This document shows, piece after piece, positions 17,611 to 25,692 of a stretch of 64,000 nt of DNA. The notes below the pieces were generated by a model. The model was not told the DNA's origin. It did not search any database and saw only the letters and a program-made list of their open reading frames with translations. Source of the stretch: an uncultured Steroidobacter sp. (GTDB taxonomy: Bacteria; Pseudomonadota; Gammaproteobacteria; Steroidobacterales; Steroidobacteraceae); contig NZ_CALFXI010000119.1 in NCBI RefSeq assembly GCF_937958065.1, forward strand, positions 1 to 64,000, in the 5' to 3' direction. A program made the translations under genes and the position numbers. Positions within the stretch are counted from its first letter, which is position 1, and each line of letters opens with the position of its first letter.

Positions 17611-18327
17611 ATGTTTCGTTTCATCGCCTGGCTGCTGGCCTCGTTACTCGCGCTGAGCATCGGCTCGGTACTGTTATTGAGATGGGTGGACCCGCCCACC
17701 ACCGCTTTCATTCTTCGTGAGCGCCTGTCCGCCGGCGAGCCCGGCAAGCCGCGGTCGGTCCAGTACCGCTGGCTGGATTGGGAGCAGATCTCGCCACATA
17801 TCAAAGTGGCGGTGATCGCCTCCGAAGACCAGAAGTTCCTGGGCCACTACGGCTTCGATCTCGAATCCATCAGCGATGCGCTGGCCGATCGCGAGCGCGG
17901 CCGTCGGGTCCGCGGCGCCAGCACGCTGACCCAGCAGGTCGCGAAGAATCTGTTCCTTTGGCCGGGCCAGAGCTGGATCCGCAAGGGGCTGGAGGCGTAC
18001 TTCACCGTGCTGATCGAGACGCTGTGGCCGAAGCAGCGCATTCTCGAGGTGTACGTGAACATCGCGGAATTCGGCAGCGGCGTGTTCGGCGTCGGCGCGG
18101 CCGCCGAGACTTATTTCAAGAAGCCGGCCGCAAGACTCACCGCACCCGACGCAGCCCTGCTCGCGGCGGTCCTGCCAAACCCGAAACGGATGAAGGTCAG
18201 ATCGCCATCGCGCTACGTGCTGTCACGGCAGCAATGGATTCTGGGACAGATGCGCGGTCTGGGCGGCGTTGGACTGTTGCAGCAACTCGATCCACCACCG
18301 CCCAAAGAGACGAAGAAGAAAGCCTGA
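17611..18327 (+). CDS. mtgA: Monofunctional biosynthetic peptidoglycan transglycosylase
   Basis: A GT51 enzyme that polymerises lipid II into glycan strands at the periplasmic face of the inner membrane. The 238-residue protein has one N-terminal anchor (FIAWLLASLLALSIGSVLLL). Catalytic signatures follow: VAVIASEDQKFLGHYGFD with the first Glu, RGASTLTQQVAKNLFLW, and VYVNIAEFGSGVFGVGAAAE with the second Glu. No transpeptidase domain is present, so it is monofunctional. The 183-bp gap to the divergent porin gene should contain both promoters. Confidence 0.96.
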   Translation: MFRFIAWLLASLLALSIGSVLLLRWVDPPTTAFILRERLSAGEPGKPRSVQYRWLDWEQISPHIKVAVIASEDQKFLGHYGFDLESISDALADRERGRRVRGASTLTQQVAKNLFLWPGQSWIRKGLEAYFTVLIETLWPKQRILEVYVNIAEFGSGVFGVGAAAETYFKKPAARLTAPDAALLAAVLPNPKRMKVRSPSRYVLSRQQWILGQMRGLGGVGLLQQLDPPPPKETKKKA

Positions 18328-18330
18328 GCG

Positions 18331-19314
18331 TCAGCGAGGGCGCACGACTTTCTGATCGATGGCGCCGAAGATGCTGCGGCCTTCGGCGTCGAACATCTCG
18401 ATGCGCACCGAGTCGCCGAACTTCAGGAACGACGTCACCGGCTTGCCCTGCTCGATCTGTTCCAGCATCCGGCGTTCGGCAATGCACGCCGAGCCCAGCG
18501 AACGGTCGTAGTTGGAAATCGTGCCGGAGCCCAGCACCGTACCGGCGCAGGCGTTGCGCGTCAGTGTGATGTGCTCGATCAGGCGCGCGAAATCGAAAGT
18601 CATGTCCACGCCCGCATTCGGCTGACCGAAAGGCTTGCCGTTCACATGCACGACCAGCGGCAGATGCACCTTCGCTTCCGACCACGACGTGCCCAGCTCA
18701 TCCGGCGTCACCGCGACCGGTGAGAACGCAGTCGCCGGCTTGGATTGATAGAACCCGAAGCCCTTGGCCAGCTCGCCCGGAATCAGATTGCGCAGCGACC
18801 AATCGTTCACCAGCATGACCAGCTTGATGTGCTCGAACGCGGCGTCCCGCTTCGTGCCCATCGGCACGTCGTCGGTGATCACGGCGACCTCGCCTTCCAG
18901 GTCGATGCCGTATTCCTCGCTCGGCACAGGCACGTCATCGCGAGCACCGAGAAAGTCATCCGAGCCGCCTTGATACACCAGCGGATCGGTCCAGAAACTT
19001 TCGGGCATCTGCGCACCGCGAGCCTTGCGCACCAGCTCGACGTGATTCACGTAAGCGGAGCCGTCGACCCAGTGATAGGCACGCGGCAACGGCGCCATTG
19101 CGCGCGCCTGATCGAAAGCGAACGCGTCCTTCACGTTGCCCTGCTCCAACGCGGCAGCGACCTCGGCTAGCTTCGGCGCAATGCTCGACCAGTCATCGAG
19201 CGCGGCCTGCAGCGTCGGCGCGATCTGCGGGACCGCGACGGCCTTGCTCAGATCGCGACTGACGACGACCAGCTGACCGTCGCGAGCAGAATGTTTCAGA
19301 GTAGCTAGCTTCAT
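18331..19314 (-). CDS. Fumarylacetoacetate hydrolase-family protein
   Basis: A 327-residue FAH-superfamily hydrolase, third gene of the tyrosine operon after hpd and hmgA. The metal-binding pattern is visible in YGIDLEGEVAVITDDVPMG, and the family block FDFARLIEHITLTRNACAGT follows. In this pathway it would cleave fumarylacetoacetate (or maleylacetoacetate) to fumarate and acetoacetate. No maleylacetoacetate isomerase gene is adjacent, so the isomerase is elsewhere or absent. ATG 19314 (MKLATLKHSARDG) was chosen; the longer frame upstream runs into hmgA. Confidence 0.88.
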   Translation of the reverse strand: MKLATLKHSARDGQLVVVSRDLSKAVAVPQIAPTLQAALDDWSSIAPKLAEVAAALEQGNVKDAFAFDQARAMAPLPRAYHWVDGSAYVNHVELVRKARGAQMPESFWTDPLVYQGGSDDFLGARDDVPVPSEEYGIDLEGEVAVITDDVPMGTKRDAAFEHIKLVMLVNDWSLRNLIPGELAKGFGFYQSKPATAFSPVAVTPDELGTSWSEAKVHLPLVVHVNGKPFGQPNAGVDMTFDFARLIEHITLTRNACAGTVLGSGTISNYDRSLGSACIAERRMLEQIEQGKPVTSFLKFGDSVRIEMFDAEGRSIFGAIDQKVVRPR

Positions 19315-19363
19315 GTTCCAATGCGGCTCAACGTCAAAGGCTTCCGACCGTTCCTGGCAGGGA

Positions 19364-20491
19364 TTATTTCTGTTTCCAGCTGTCGACATAGCCGGTCCAC
19401 TCGACAGCTGCCGCGGACTCCGTAATCTCCAGCGCGTCGCGCGTATCGATCATGACCGCGTACTCGTCCGTGGCCGGCTTCGACTGCACCAGCATGTTCT
19501 TCAACGCTTTCGGATGCGGGCCATGCGTGAAGCCGCAGGGATGCAGCGTCATCATTCCCGGCTTGATGTTGTCACGCGAGAAGAAGTCGCCCGCGTGATA
19601 GAACAACACCTCGTCGTAGTCGTCGTTGTTATGGAAGAACGGGACCTTCAACGCCCCCGGATCGGTTTCGAACGGCCGCGGCACGAAGGTGCAGACCACG
19701 AAGCGATTGCCAACGAAGGTCGTGTGCGCCGACGGCGGCAGATGATATCGATGGCTCGCCACCGGCCGGATGTCCTTGACGTTGATGCGCACCACCGAAA
19801 GATCGCCGTGCCAGCCCGTCGCATCCAGCGGATTGAACGGAAATGTGACTTTCGAGATCGCGTTGTTGCGTTTGACGCGCACCTGCCACTGACGATCATC
19901 GCTCTGCTGAGCGACGAACGCGGCGTCCATCTGCGGCACGTCCAGCATCGCTGGATCGAAGATCGCATGCGCGCCCAACAGCCCCTTGTCCGGCAGCGAG
20001 TAACTCGAGTTCGACGCCTCGATCAGCAACGCAAACATCGGCTCCTGCAGGTCGATGCGCCACATCGTGCCGCGAGGAATCACGACGTAGTCGCCCGCGG
20101 CCAGGGTCAGATGACCATAGTCGCAATAGAGCTCACCCGCGCCCCGATGCACGAACAGCAGATCGTCGCCATCGGCGTTGCGCGCCAAGTGGTCCATTGA
20201 CCCGCTCGCGTTCCATACGCGCACGCGAACATTCGCGTTGCGCAGAATCTCCGCCGCCTGCCACGGCGATGTCTGATCCTGATCCAGCTTGGTGAGATCG
20301 AAGGCATGCGGACGCAGCGGCCCTTCGAACTCGACCCAGCCGGTCGGCGGATGACGATGATGAAAGAACGCGGCCGGGCCGAAGAAGCCTTCCTTGCTGA
20401 TCTCGCGCTCGAACGTCCCCTGCGGCAGATCGGCATGCGCCTGCCGCGATGCCGTGCCCTCGACCCGCGATGGAATGATGGGTCGTTTCAT
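19364..20491 (-). CDS. hmgA: Homogentisate 1,2-dioxygenase
   Basis: Opens the homogentisate ring to maleylacetoacetate with non-haem Fe(II). The 375-residue cupin-fold protein contains GLLGAHAIFDPAMLDVPQM and the metal region ending HNNDDYDEVLFYHAGDFFSR, with TLHPCGFTHGPHPKALKN near the C-terminus. ATG 20491 is favoured: GAGGTG lies just upstream at a good distance, whereas the GTG at 20497 overlaps it. It starts 16 bp after the hpd stop. Some relatives are annotated simply as homogentisate dioxygenase-like cupins, but the operon supports the call. Confidence 0.9.
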   Translation of the reverse strand: MKRPIIPSRVEGTASRQAHADLPQGTFEREISKEGFFGPAAFFHHRHPPTGWVEFEGPLRPHAFDLTKLDQDQTSPWQAAEILRNANVRVRVWNASGSMDHLARNADGDDLLFVHRGAGELYCDYGHLTLAAGDYVVIPRGTMWRIDLQEPMFALLIEASNSSYSLPDKGLLGAHAIFDPAMLDVPQMDAAFVAQQSDDRQWQVRVKRNNAISKVTFPFNPLDATGWHGDLSVVRINVKDIRPVASHRYHLPPSAHTTFVGNRFVVCTFVPRPFETDPGALKVPFFHNNDDYDEVLFYHAGDFFSRDNIKPGMMTLHPCGFTHGPHPKALKNMLVQSKPATDEYAVMIDTRDALEITESAAAVEWTGYVDSWKQK

Positions 20492-20507
20492 CGGCACACC
20501 TCAGTGG

Positions 20508-21575
20508 TTAGATCACGCCGCGACGCATCTGGTCGAGCTCGATCGACTCGAACAGCGCCTTGAAGTTGCCTTCGCCGAAGCCTTCGTTGCCCTTGCGCTG
20601 GATGATCTCGAAGAAGATCGGGCCGATCACGTTCTGGGTGAAGATCTGCAGCAGCAGGCCGTCGCCCTTGGCCGGATTGCCATCGATCAGGATGCGACGC
20701 TTGCGCAGCTCGTCCAGGTTCTCGCGATGACCCGTGACGCGCGCGTCGACGCCTTCATAGTAAGTATCCGGCGTATCCTGGAACTGCACGCCCTGCTCGC
20801 GCAACACATCGACGGTGTGCAGGATATCCGCGGTGCCGAGTGCGATATGCTGAATGCCTTCGCCCTTGTATTCGCGCAGGTACTCTTCGATTTGCGACTT
20901 GTCGTCCTGGGACTCGTTGATGGGGATGCGGATCTTGCCGCACGGGCTGGTCATGGCGCGGCTGAACAGGCCGGTCTTCTTGCCTTCGATGTCGAAGTAA
21001 CGAATCTCGCGGAAGTTGAACAGCTTCTCGTAGAAGCCCGCCCACTTGTCCATGTTGCCGCGAGCCACGTTGTGCGTCAGATGATCGATGTAGGTGAGCC
21101 CTGCCGTGCGACTCAACGAAGCGCCTTTCACAGGCACGAAGTCGACGTCATAGATCGTGTGCTCGCCGTAGCGATCGACCAGATAGACCAGGCTGCCGCC
21201 GATGCCTTCGATGGCCGGGATGTGCAGCTCCATCGGGCCGACGCGCGTTTCGACCGGCTTGGCGCCCAGCTCGACACAGCGCTTGAACGCGTACGCCGCG
21301 TCCTTCACCCGGAAGGCCATGGCGCATGCCGACGGACCGTGCTCGCGCGCGAAGCGCTGACCGAAGCTGTCCGGCTCGGCGTTGATGATGAAATTGATAT
21401 CGCCCTGTCGATGCAACGTGACATTCTTGCTGCGATGTCGGGCGGTGGCCGGAAAGCCCAGCCGCTCGAACAAGGTACGCAACAACTCGGGATCTTCGGC
21501 GGTGTATTCGACGAACTCGAACCCGTCGGTGCCCAGCGGGTTGTGACTGTCCTGGCCGGTGCTGCTCATACTCAT
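20508..21575 (-). CDS. hpd: 4-hydroxyphenylpyruvate dioxygenase
   Basis: Converts 4-hydroxyphenylpyruvate to homogentisate. The 355-residue protein has two vicinal-oxygen-chelate halves; Fe ligands are in IDHLTHNV, GIQHIALGT and IGPIFFEIIQRKGNEGFGEG. Start ATG 21575 is supported by GGAG six bases upstream; a TTG at 21587 is possible but lacks that support. It is the first gene of the tyrosine catabolic operon and diverges from a MarR gene with a palindrome in between. Confidence 0.96.
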   Translation of the reverse strand: MSMSSTGQDSHNPLGTDGFEFVEYTAEDPELLRTLFERLGFPATARHRSKNVTLHRQGDINFIINAEPDSFGQRFAREHGPSACAMAFRVKDAAYAFKRCVELGAKPVETRVGPMELHIPAIEGIGGSLVYLVDRYGEHTIYDVDFVPVKGASLSRTAGLTYIDHLTHNVARGNMDKWAGFYEKLFNFREIRYFDIEGKKTGLFSRAMTSPCGKIRIPINESQDDKSQIEEYLREYKGEGIQHIALGTADILHTVDVLREQGVQFQDTPDTYYEGVDARVTGHRENLDELRKRRILIDGNPAKGDGLLLQIFTQNVIGPIFFEIIQRKGNEGFGEGNFKALFESIELDQMRRGVI

Positions 21576-21595
21576 CCCCTGCTCCAAAACTAATG

Positions 21596-21609
21596 GTTAC
21601 AATTGAAAC
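21596..21609. promoter_or_regulatory. MarR-type operator candidate between hpd and marR
   Basis: GTTACAATTGAAAC is a 14-bp inverted repeat with one mismatched pair around a CAATTG centre. It lies 21 bp upstream of the hpd ATG and 40 bp upstream of the MarR-family gene, in the only low-GC stretch of the gap. Size and symmetry suit a winged-helix MarR dimer. Control of both divergent promoters is inferred. Confidence 0.6.
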
Positions 21610-21648
21610 TATATCCGTCGAACCCGTCAAGGGGAGTCCGCGCAAGTC

Positions 21649-22143
21649 ATGAGTGGGACTAAGGAAAAACTTGCCGAGCCGCTCGAGCCGAGCCCGCTGC
21701 AGCTGGATCGTTTCATTCCCTACCGGCTGTCGGTGCTGACCAACACGGTCAGCATGGTGATCGCCAGCGCCTACGAGCGGGAATTCGGCCTGAGCATCCC
21801 CCAATGGCGCGTGATGGCGGTGCTGGCCCGCTACCCCGATCTGTCGGCCATCGAGGTCGCGGAACGCACGGCCATGGACAAAGTTGCCGTCAGCCGGGCG
21901 CTACAGGGGTTGCTCGATGCGAAACGCGTCCTGCGGGCCTTCGACAAGGGCGATCGCCGTCGCTCCATCCTGCGCCTGTCCGCCGCGGGACAGGCCGTCT
22001 ACACGCGCGTGGCGCCGATGGCCCTGCGCTACGAGGCGGAGTTGCTGAGCGCACTCAGTCCGAGCGACCAGCGCACGCTCGACCGGCTGCTGACCCGGCT
22101 CATGGAGCAAGCAAAATCAATGCAAGCAAGTCGCGACCTTTAG
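21649..22143 (+). CDS. MarR-family transcriptional regulator, likely of tyrosine catabolism
   Basis: A 164-residue winged-helix regulator. The core IPQWRVMAVLARYPDLSAIE, the recognition helix TAMDKVAVSRALQGLLDAK, and the wing with DRRRSILRLSAAGQAVY are typical of MarR proteins. The divergent position to hpd-hmgA-FAH suggests it represses that operon and itself, with homogentisate or another aromatic intermediate as ligand. The ligand is inference from context. Confidence 0.9.
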   Translation: MSGTKEKLAEPLEPSPLQLDRFIPYRLSVLTNTVSMVIASAYEREFGLSIPQWRVMAVLARYPDLSAIEVAERTAMDKVAVSRALQGLLDAKRVLRAFDKGDRRRSILRLSAAGQAVYTRVAPMALRYEAELLSALSPSDQRTLDRLLTRLMEQAKSMQASRDL

Positions 22144-22154
22144 GAAGGAGTCGC

Positions 22155-22188
22155 TATAATTCGCGCCGCTTGCATGATCGTCACGATC
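22155..22188 (+). promoter_or_regulatory. Promoter -10 and palindrome before the 2-oxoacid dehydrogenase genes
   Basis: A consensus TATAAT lies at 22155-22160, 11 bases after the MarR stop. A good -35 box is not visible at 16-18 bp. The palindrome GATCGTCACGATC (22176-22188) starts 16 bases after the -10 box, about where transcription would begin, a position suited to a repressor. A leader of roughly 145 nt to the GTG start would result. Confidence 0.5.
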
Positions 22189-22313
22189 TACGGAAGCGCG
22201 GATGTGTCGACTCCCCTGAGTCAGCCTGCAACAGCTGCAGGAGGATGCTCCGCCGATCGAAGTCGACACGTCGACGAATGGCACTTGGACAGTGAACGCG
22301 GGAGCGGCGACGA

Positions 22314-23399
22314 GTGAGAACAGTGGCGGAGTTTCGGATCGAGTATCTGCGGCAGCTGAGCCCGCAGGGCCGTCCGCTCGACGAGTTGCCGGCGTTCGCA
22401 GCCGACAATGACGAGTTGCTGAAGATGTTCGCGGCCATGCTGCGGGCTCGCACCTTCGACGCCAAAGCCGTCAATCTGCAACGCACTGGCAAGCTCGGCA
22501 CCTACGCTCCCTGCCTCGGACAGGAAGCCGCTCATGTCGGCGTCGGTGCGGCGATGCGCCCCGAAGACTGCCTCGCCATCGTTTATCGCGAGATCGGCAC
22601 CCTGTTCTGGCGCGGCGTGAGCATGACCGAAGTGCTGCTGTACTGGGGCGGCGATGAGCGCGGCAACAACTTCGCCGTGCCTAGACACGACTTCCCCTGG
22701 TGCGTGCCCATCGCGACGCAGACGCTGCACGCCGCCGGCGCTGCCATGGCATTCAAGATCCGCAAGGAACCCCGCTGCGCGGTTGCGTATATCGGCGATG
22801 GCGGCACTTCGGAAGGCACGTTCTACGAAGCGATGAACCTGGCCGGCGCGCGGCAGCTGCCCATCGTGTTCGTCGTGGTCAACAACAAGTGGGCGATCTC
22901 CGTTCCCATCGAACAGCAGACCGCGGCTGAAACCCTGGCGCAGAAAGGCATCGCCGCGGGCATTCCCGGCGTTCAGGTCGATGGCAATGACGTGATCGCG
23001 GTTCGCGATTGCATGTCGCGTGCACTGGAAAAGGCGCGCAGCGGCGGTGGACCGACGGTCGTCGAAGCCATCAGTTATCGATTGAGCGATCACACCACCG
23101 CCGACGACGCGAGCCGCTATCGCGACGACAGTGAAGTCGCCGAAGCCTGGAAGGTCGAGCCGATGATCCGGCTGCGCAAGCTGCTCGAGGCGCGCGGCGT
23201 GCTCGATGAAGCCCGCGAGCAGGCGATGAAGGCGCAGTTCACCCGTGAGGTCGACGCCGCCGTTCAGGAATATCTGAACACTCCGCGCCAATCCACCGAC
23301 GCGATGTTCGACCATCTTTACGCCAATCCGCCGCCGTACGTGGACGCGCAGAAACAGATCGCGCGTCGTTACGCCGGCACCGGCCGGCCTTCTCACTGA
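22314..23399 (+). CDS. pdhA: 2-oxoacid (pyruvate or branched-chain) dehydrogenase E1 alpha subunit
   Basis: A 361-residue thiamin-diphosphate E1 alpha subunit. The ThDP motif is AYIGDGGTSEGTFYEAMNLA ending at VVNNKWAIS. The phosphoryl-loop-like ISYRLSDHTTADDASRYRD is typical of alpha2beta2 E1. It decarboxylates a 2-oxoacid and passes the acyl group to the E2 lipoyl arm. GTG 22314 is used as start, with GGGAG upstream. Substrate (pyruvate or branched-chain 2-oxoacids) cannot be decided by motif; nearness to tyrosine catabolism leaves a degradative role possible. Confidence 0.88.
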   Translation: MRTVAEFRIEYLRQLSPQGRPLDELPAFAADNDELLKMFAAMLRARTFDAKAVNLQRTGKLGTYAPCLGQEAAHVGVGAAMRPEDCLAIVYREIGTLFWRGVSMTEVLLYWGGDERGNNFAVPRHDFPWCVPIATQTLHAAGAAMAFKIRKEPRCAVAYIGDGGTSEGTFYEAMNLAGARQLPIVFVVVNNKWAISVPIEQQTAAETLAQKGIAAGIPGVQVDGNDVIAVRDCMSRALEKARSGGGPTVVEAISYRLSDHTTADDASRYRDDSEVAEAWKVEPMIRLRKLLEARGVLDEAREQAMKAQFTREVDAAVQEYLNTPRQSTDAMFDHLYANPPPYVDAQKQIARRYAGTGRPSH

Positions 23400-23408
23400 A
23401 GCCTTCGC

Positions 23409-24386
23409 ATGCCCAAAGTCACAATGGTCGAAGCCATCGCGATGGCGCAGGCGTGGGAACTGGAACACGATCCCAGCGTGGTCGTGCTCGGCGAAGACGT
23501 CGGCAAGAGCGGCGGCGTGTTCCGCGCCACCTCGGGCTTGTTCGAACGCTTCGGCGCCGATCGCGTGCAAGACACGCCGCTTGCGGAGAACATGATCGCC
23601 GGCATGTGCGTCGGCATGGCCGCGCAAGGCATGCGGCCGGTCGCCGAGATTCAGTTCATGGGATTCCTGTATCCGGCCATCGATCAGATCGTCAATCACA
23701 TGAGCCGGCTGCGTCATCGCACCCGCGGACGATTGTCATGTCCGGTCGTCATCAGAACGCCGCACGGCGGCGGCATTCACGCGCCGGAACATCATTCCGA
23801 GTCGGTGGAATCGATGATCGCGCACGTGCCCGGCATTCGCGTGGTCTGCCCTTCTTCGCCGGCACGCGCCTATGGCTTGTTGCTGGCGTCGATACGCGAT
23901 CCGGATCCGGTGCTGTTCCTGGAGCCGACGCGCATCTATCGACTGGCGAAGCAGGAAGTGGCGGATGACGGCGTCGCCGCGCCGCTCGATGTTTGTTACA
24001 TCCTGCGCGAAGGCGAAGACGTCAGCATCGTGACCTGGGGCGCCATCACAACCGACGTGTTGCAAGCGGCCGAGCAACTCGCGGCGCAAGGCATCAGTGC
24101 CGAAGTGATCGATCTCGCGACCGTGAGCCCGATCGACTCCGAGACCATCCTCGATTCGGTCGCGAAAACCGGACGGCTGGTGATCGTGCACGAAGCCGCG
24201 CGCAACTGTGGCGTGGGTGCCGAGATCGCGGCGATCGTGGCCGAGCACGGCCTTTATGACTTGCTCGCGCCGATTCAACGAGTCACCGGTTTCGATACCG
24301 TCGTGCCGTTGTATCGACTCGAGAACGACTACATCCCGAGCGTGGCCCGCATCGTCGATGCGGCCAAAGCCACCCTGGCCGGCTAG
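23409..24386 (+). CDS. pdhB: 2-oxoacid dehydrogenase E1 beta subunit
   Basis: A 325-residue transketolase-type beta subunit. Visible blocks are MVEAIAMAQAWELEHDPSVV, VLGEDVGKSGGVFRATSGLF and RFGADRVQDTPLAENMIAGM, then a C-terminal domain with VIDLATVSPIDSETILDSV and LVIVHEAARNCGVGAEIAA. It completes the E1 heterotetramer with the preceding gene, from which it is separated by nine bases. E2 follows after ten bases, so the three genes form an operon. Confidence 0.92.
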   Translation: MPKVTMVEAIAMAQAWELEHDPSVVVLGEDVGKSGGVFRATSGLFERFGADRVQDTPLAENMIAGMCVGMAAQGMRPVAEIQFMGFLYPAIDQIVNHMSRLRHRTRGRLSCPVVIRTPHGGGIHAPEHHSESVESMIAHVPGIRVVCPSSPARAYGLLLASIRDPDPVLFLEPTRIYRLAKQEVADDGVAAPLDVCYILREGEDVSIVTWGAITTDVLQAAEQLAAQGISAEVIDLATVSPIDSETILDSVAKTGRLVIVHEAARNCGVGAEIAAIVAEHGLYDLLAPIQRVTGFDTVVPLYRLENDYIPSVARIVDAAKATLAG

Positions 24387-24396
24387 GAAGAAGACT

Positions 24397-25581
24397 ATGA
24401 GCGTGACCTTCAACCTCCCGGATCTCGGCGAAGGCCTGCCCGAAGCGGAAATTGTGTCGTGGCACGTCGCAGAGGGCCAGCACGTCGAGGTCGATCAACC
24501 GCTGCTGTCGGTGGAAACGGCCAAGGCCGTTGTCGATGTGCCGAGTCCGTACTCCGGCAACATCGTGCGTCTGCATGCAAAGCCGGGCGATACGGTGCAG
24601 ACCGGCCGGCCTCTCGTGGATTTCGACCTGCCCGCCACTGCGAGCCAGGGCACCGGCGGGCACGGCGCGTCGGCGCCTTCCAACCAGGGCATGGTCGTCG
24701 GCCACATGGCGACGCGCAACGAAGAGCTCGTCGATCACGCCTTCGTCGGCCGGGGGCGTCGTGCCTACCGGGATCGCGACCGGGTGCGTGCGGCACCAGC
24801 AGTTCGCATGCTGGCGAAGCGCCTGGGCGTCGAGCTGCCCACGTGCCAGGCGACTGGCCGACATGGCCTGGTGAGCGTCGACGATGTGCTCGCTCGGGCG
24901 AACCTGAGCAAGTCACAACAGCGCGCGCCCGCCGTCCCGGGGCTCACTGATGCCGACAAGCTGCGCGGGCCGCGCAAGGCGATGGCGCAGAGCATGTCGC
25001 TGTCTCGCGATGAGATCGCGATGTGCACAATCTTCGACGACGCCGACATCGACGCCTGGCAGGATCGCGGTGACATCACGGTGCGCCTGGTACGCGCGAT
25101 CGTGGCCGGCATCCAGGCGGAACCGGCACTTAACGCGCTGTTCGATCCCGCCGGCCCGTCGCGCAAATTGATGCAGCAGGTTCATCTGGCAATCGCAGTG
25201 GATACAAACGATGGCCTGATCGTCCCGGTTCTGCGTGATGTCAGTGCGCAGTCGGCCGCCCAATTGCGCGCTCAACTGGACGACATCAAGCAGCGAACGC
25301 GCGCCCGTACCATCACACCAGATGAAATGCGTGACTACACGTTCACACTTTCAAACTTTGGTACGGTCGCAGGACGGTATGCAACGCCGCTGGTGGTGCC
25401 GCCGACGGTGGCCATCCTGGGCGCCGGCAAGCTGCAGCGAGACGTCGTTGCCGGCGCAAATGCCCCGGAAATCCACGTTCGTCTGCCGTTGTCATTGACG
25501 TTCGACCACCGCTGCGTGACTGGTGGCGAGGCCCTGCGCTTTCTCGCCGCGCTCATCCGCGATCTGCAGTTGCCGAGCTAA
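24397..25581 (+). CDS. pdhC: 2-oxoacid dehydrogenase E2 (dihydrolipoamide acyltransferase)
   Basis: A 394-residue E2 core subunit. It has one N-terminal lipoyl domain with the lipoylated lysine in ETAKAVVDVPSP (Lys43), a peripheral subunit-binding domain (APAVRMLAKRLGVELPTCQA), and the acyltransferase domain. The catalytic motif reads FDHRCVTGGEALRF: His is kept, but the usual Asp of HRxxDG is Thr. The open frame extends back into pdhB; ATG 24397 gives the conserved MSVTFNLPDLGEGLPEAE. No E3 gene is adjacent, so E3 is supplied from elsewhere. Confidence 0.9.
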   Translation: MSVTFNLPDLGEGLPEAEIVSWHVAEGQHVEVDQPLLSVETAKAVVDVPSPYSGNIVRLHAKPGDTVQTGRPLVDFDLPATASQGTGGHGASAPSNQGMVVGHMATRNEELVDHAFVGRGRRAYRDRDRVRAAPAVRMLAKRLGVELPTCQATGRHGLVSVDDVLARANLSKSQQRAPAVPGLTDADKLRGPRKAMAQSMSLSRDEIAMCTIFDDADIDAWQDRGDITVRLVRAIVAGIQAEPALNALFDPAGPSRKLMQQVHLAIAVDTNDGLIVPVLRDVSAQSAAQLRAQLDDIKQRTRARTITPDEMRDYTFTLSNFGTVAGRYATPLVVPPTVAILGAGKLQRDVVAGANAPEIHVRLPLSLTFDHRCVTGGEALRFLAALIRDLQLPS

Positions 25582-25692
25582 CCGCCAAGCTGCTCCGAAG
25601 CGCGTCGTTATTCCTTTTTGGTGCATCCGGCGCCAGGGGAGTCCATTACGCTATACATTCCGTCGTCACGAGAGGCCCTGCATCGTCACATC

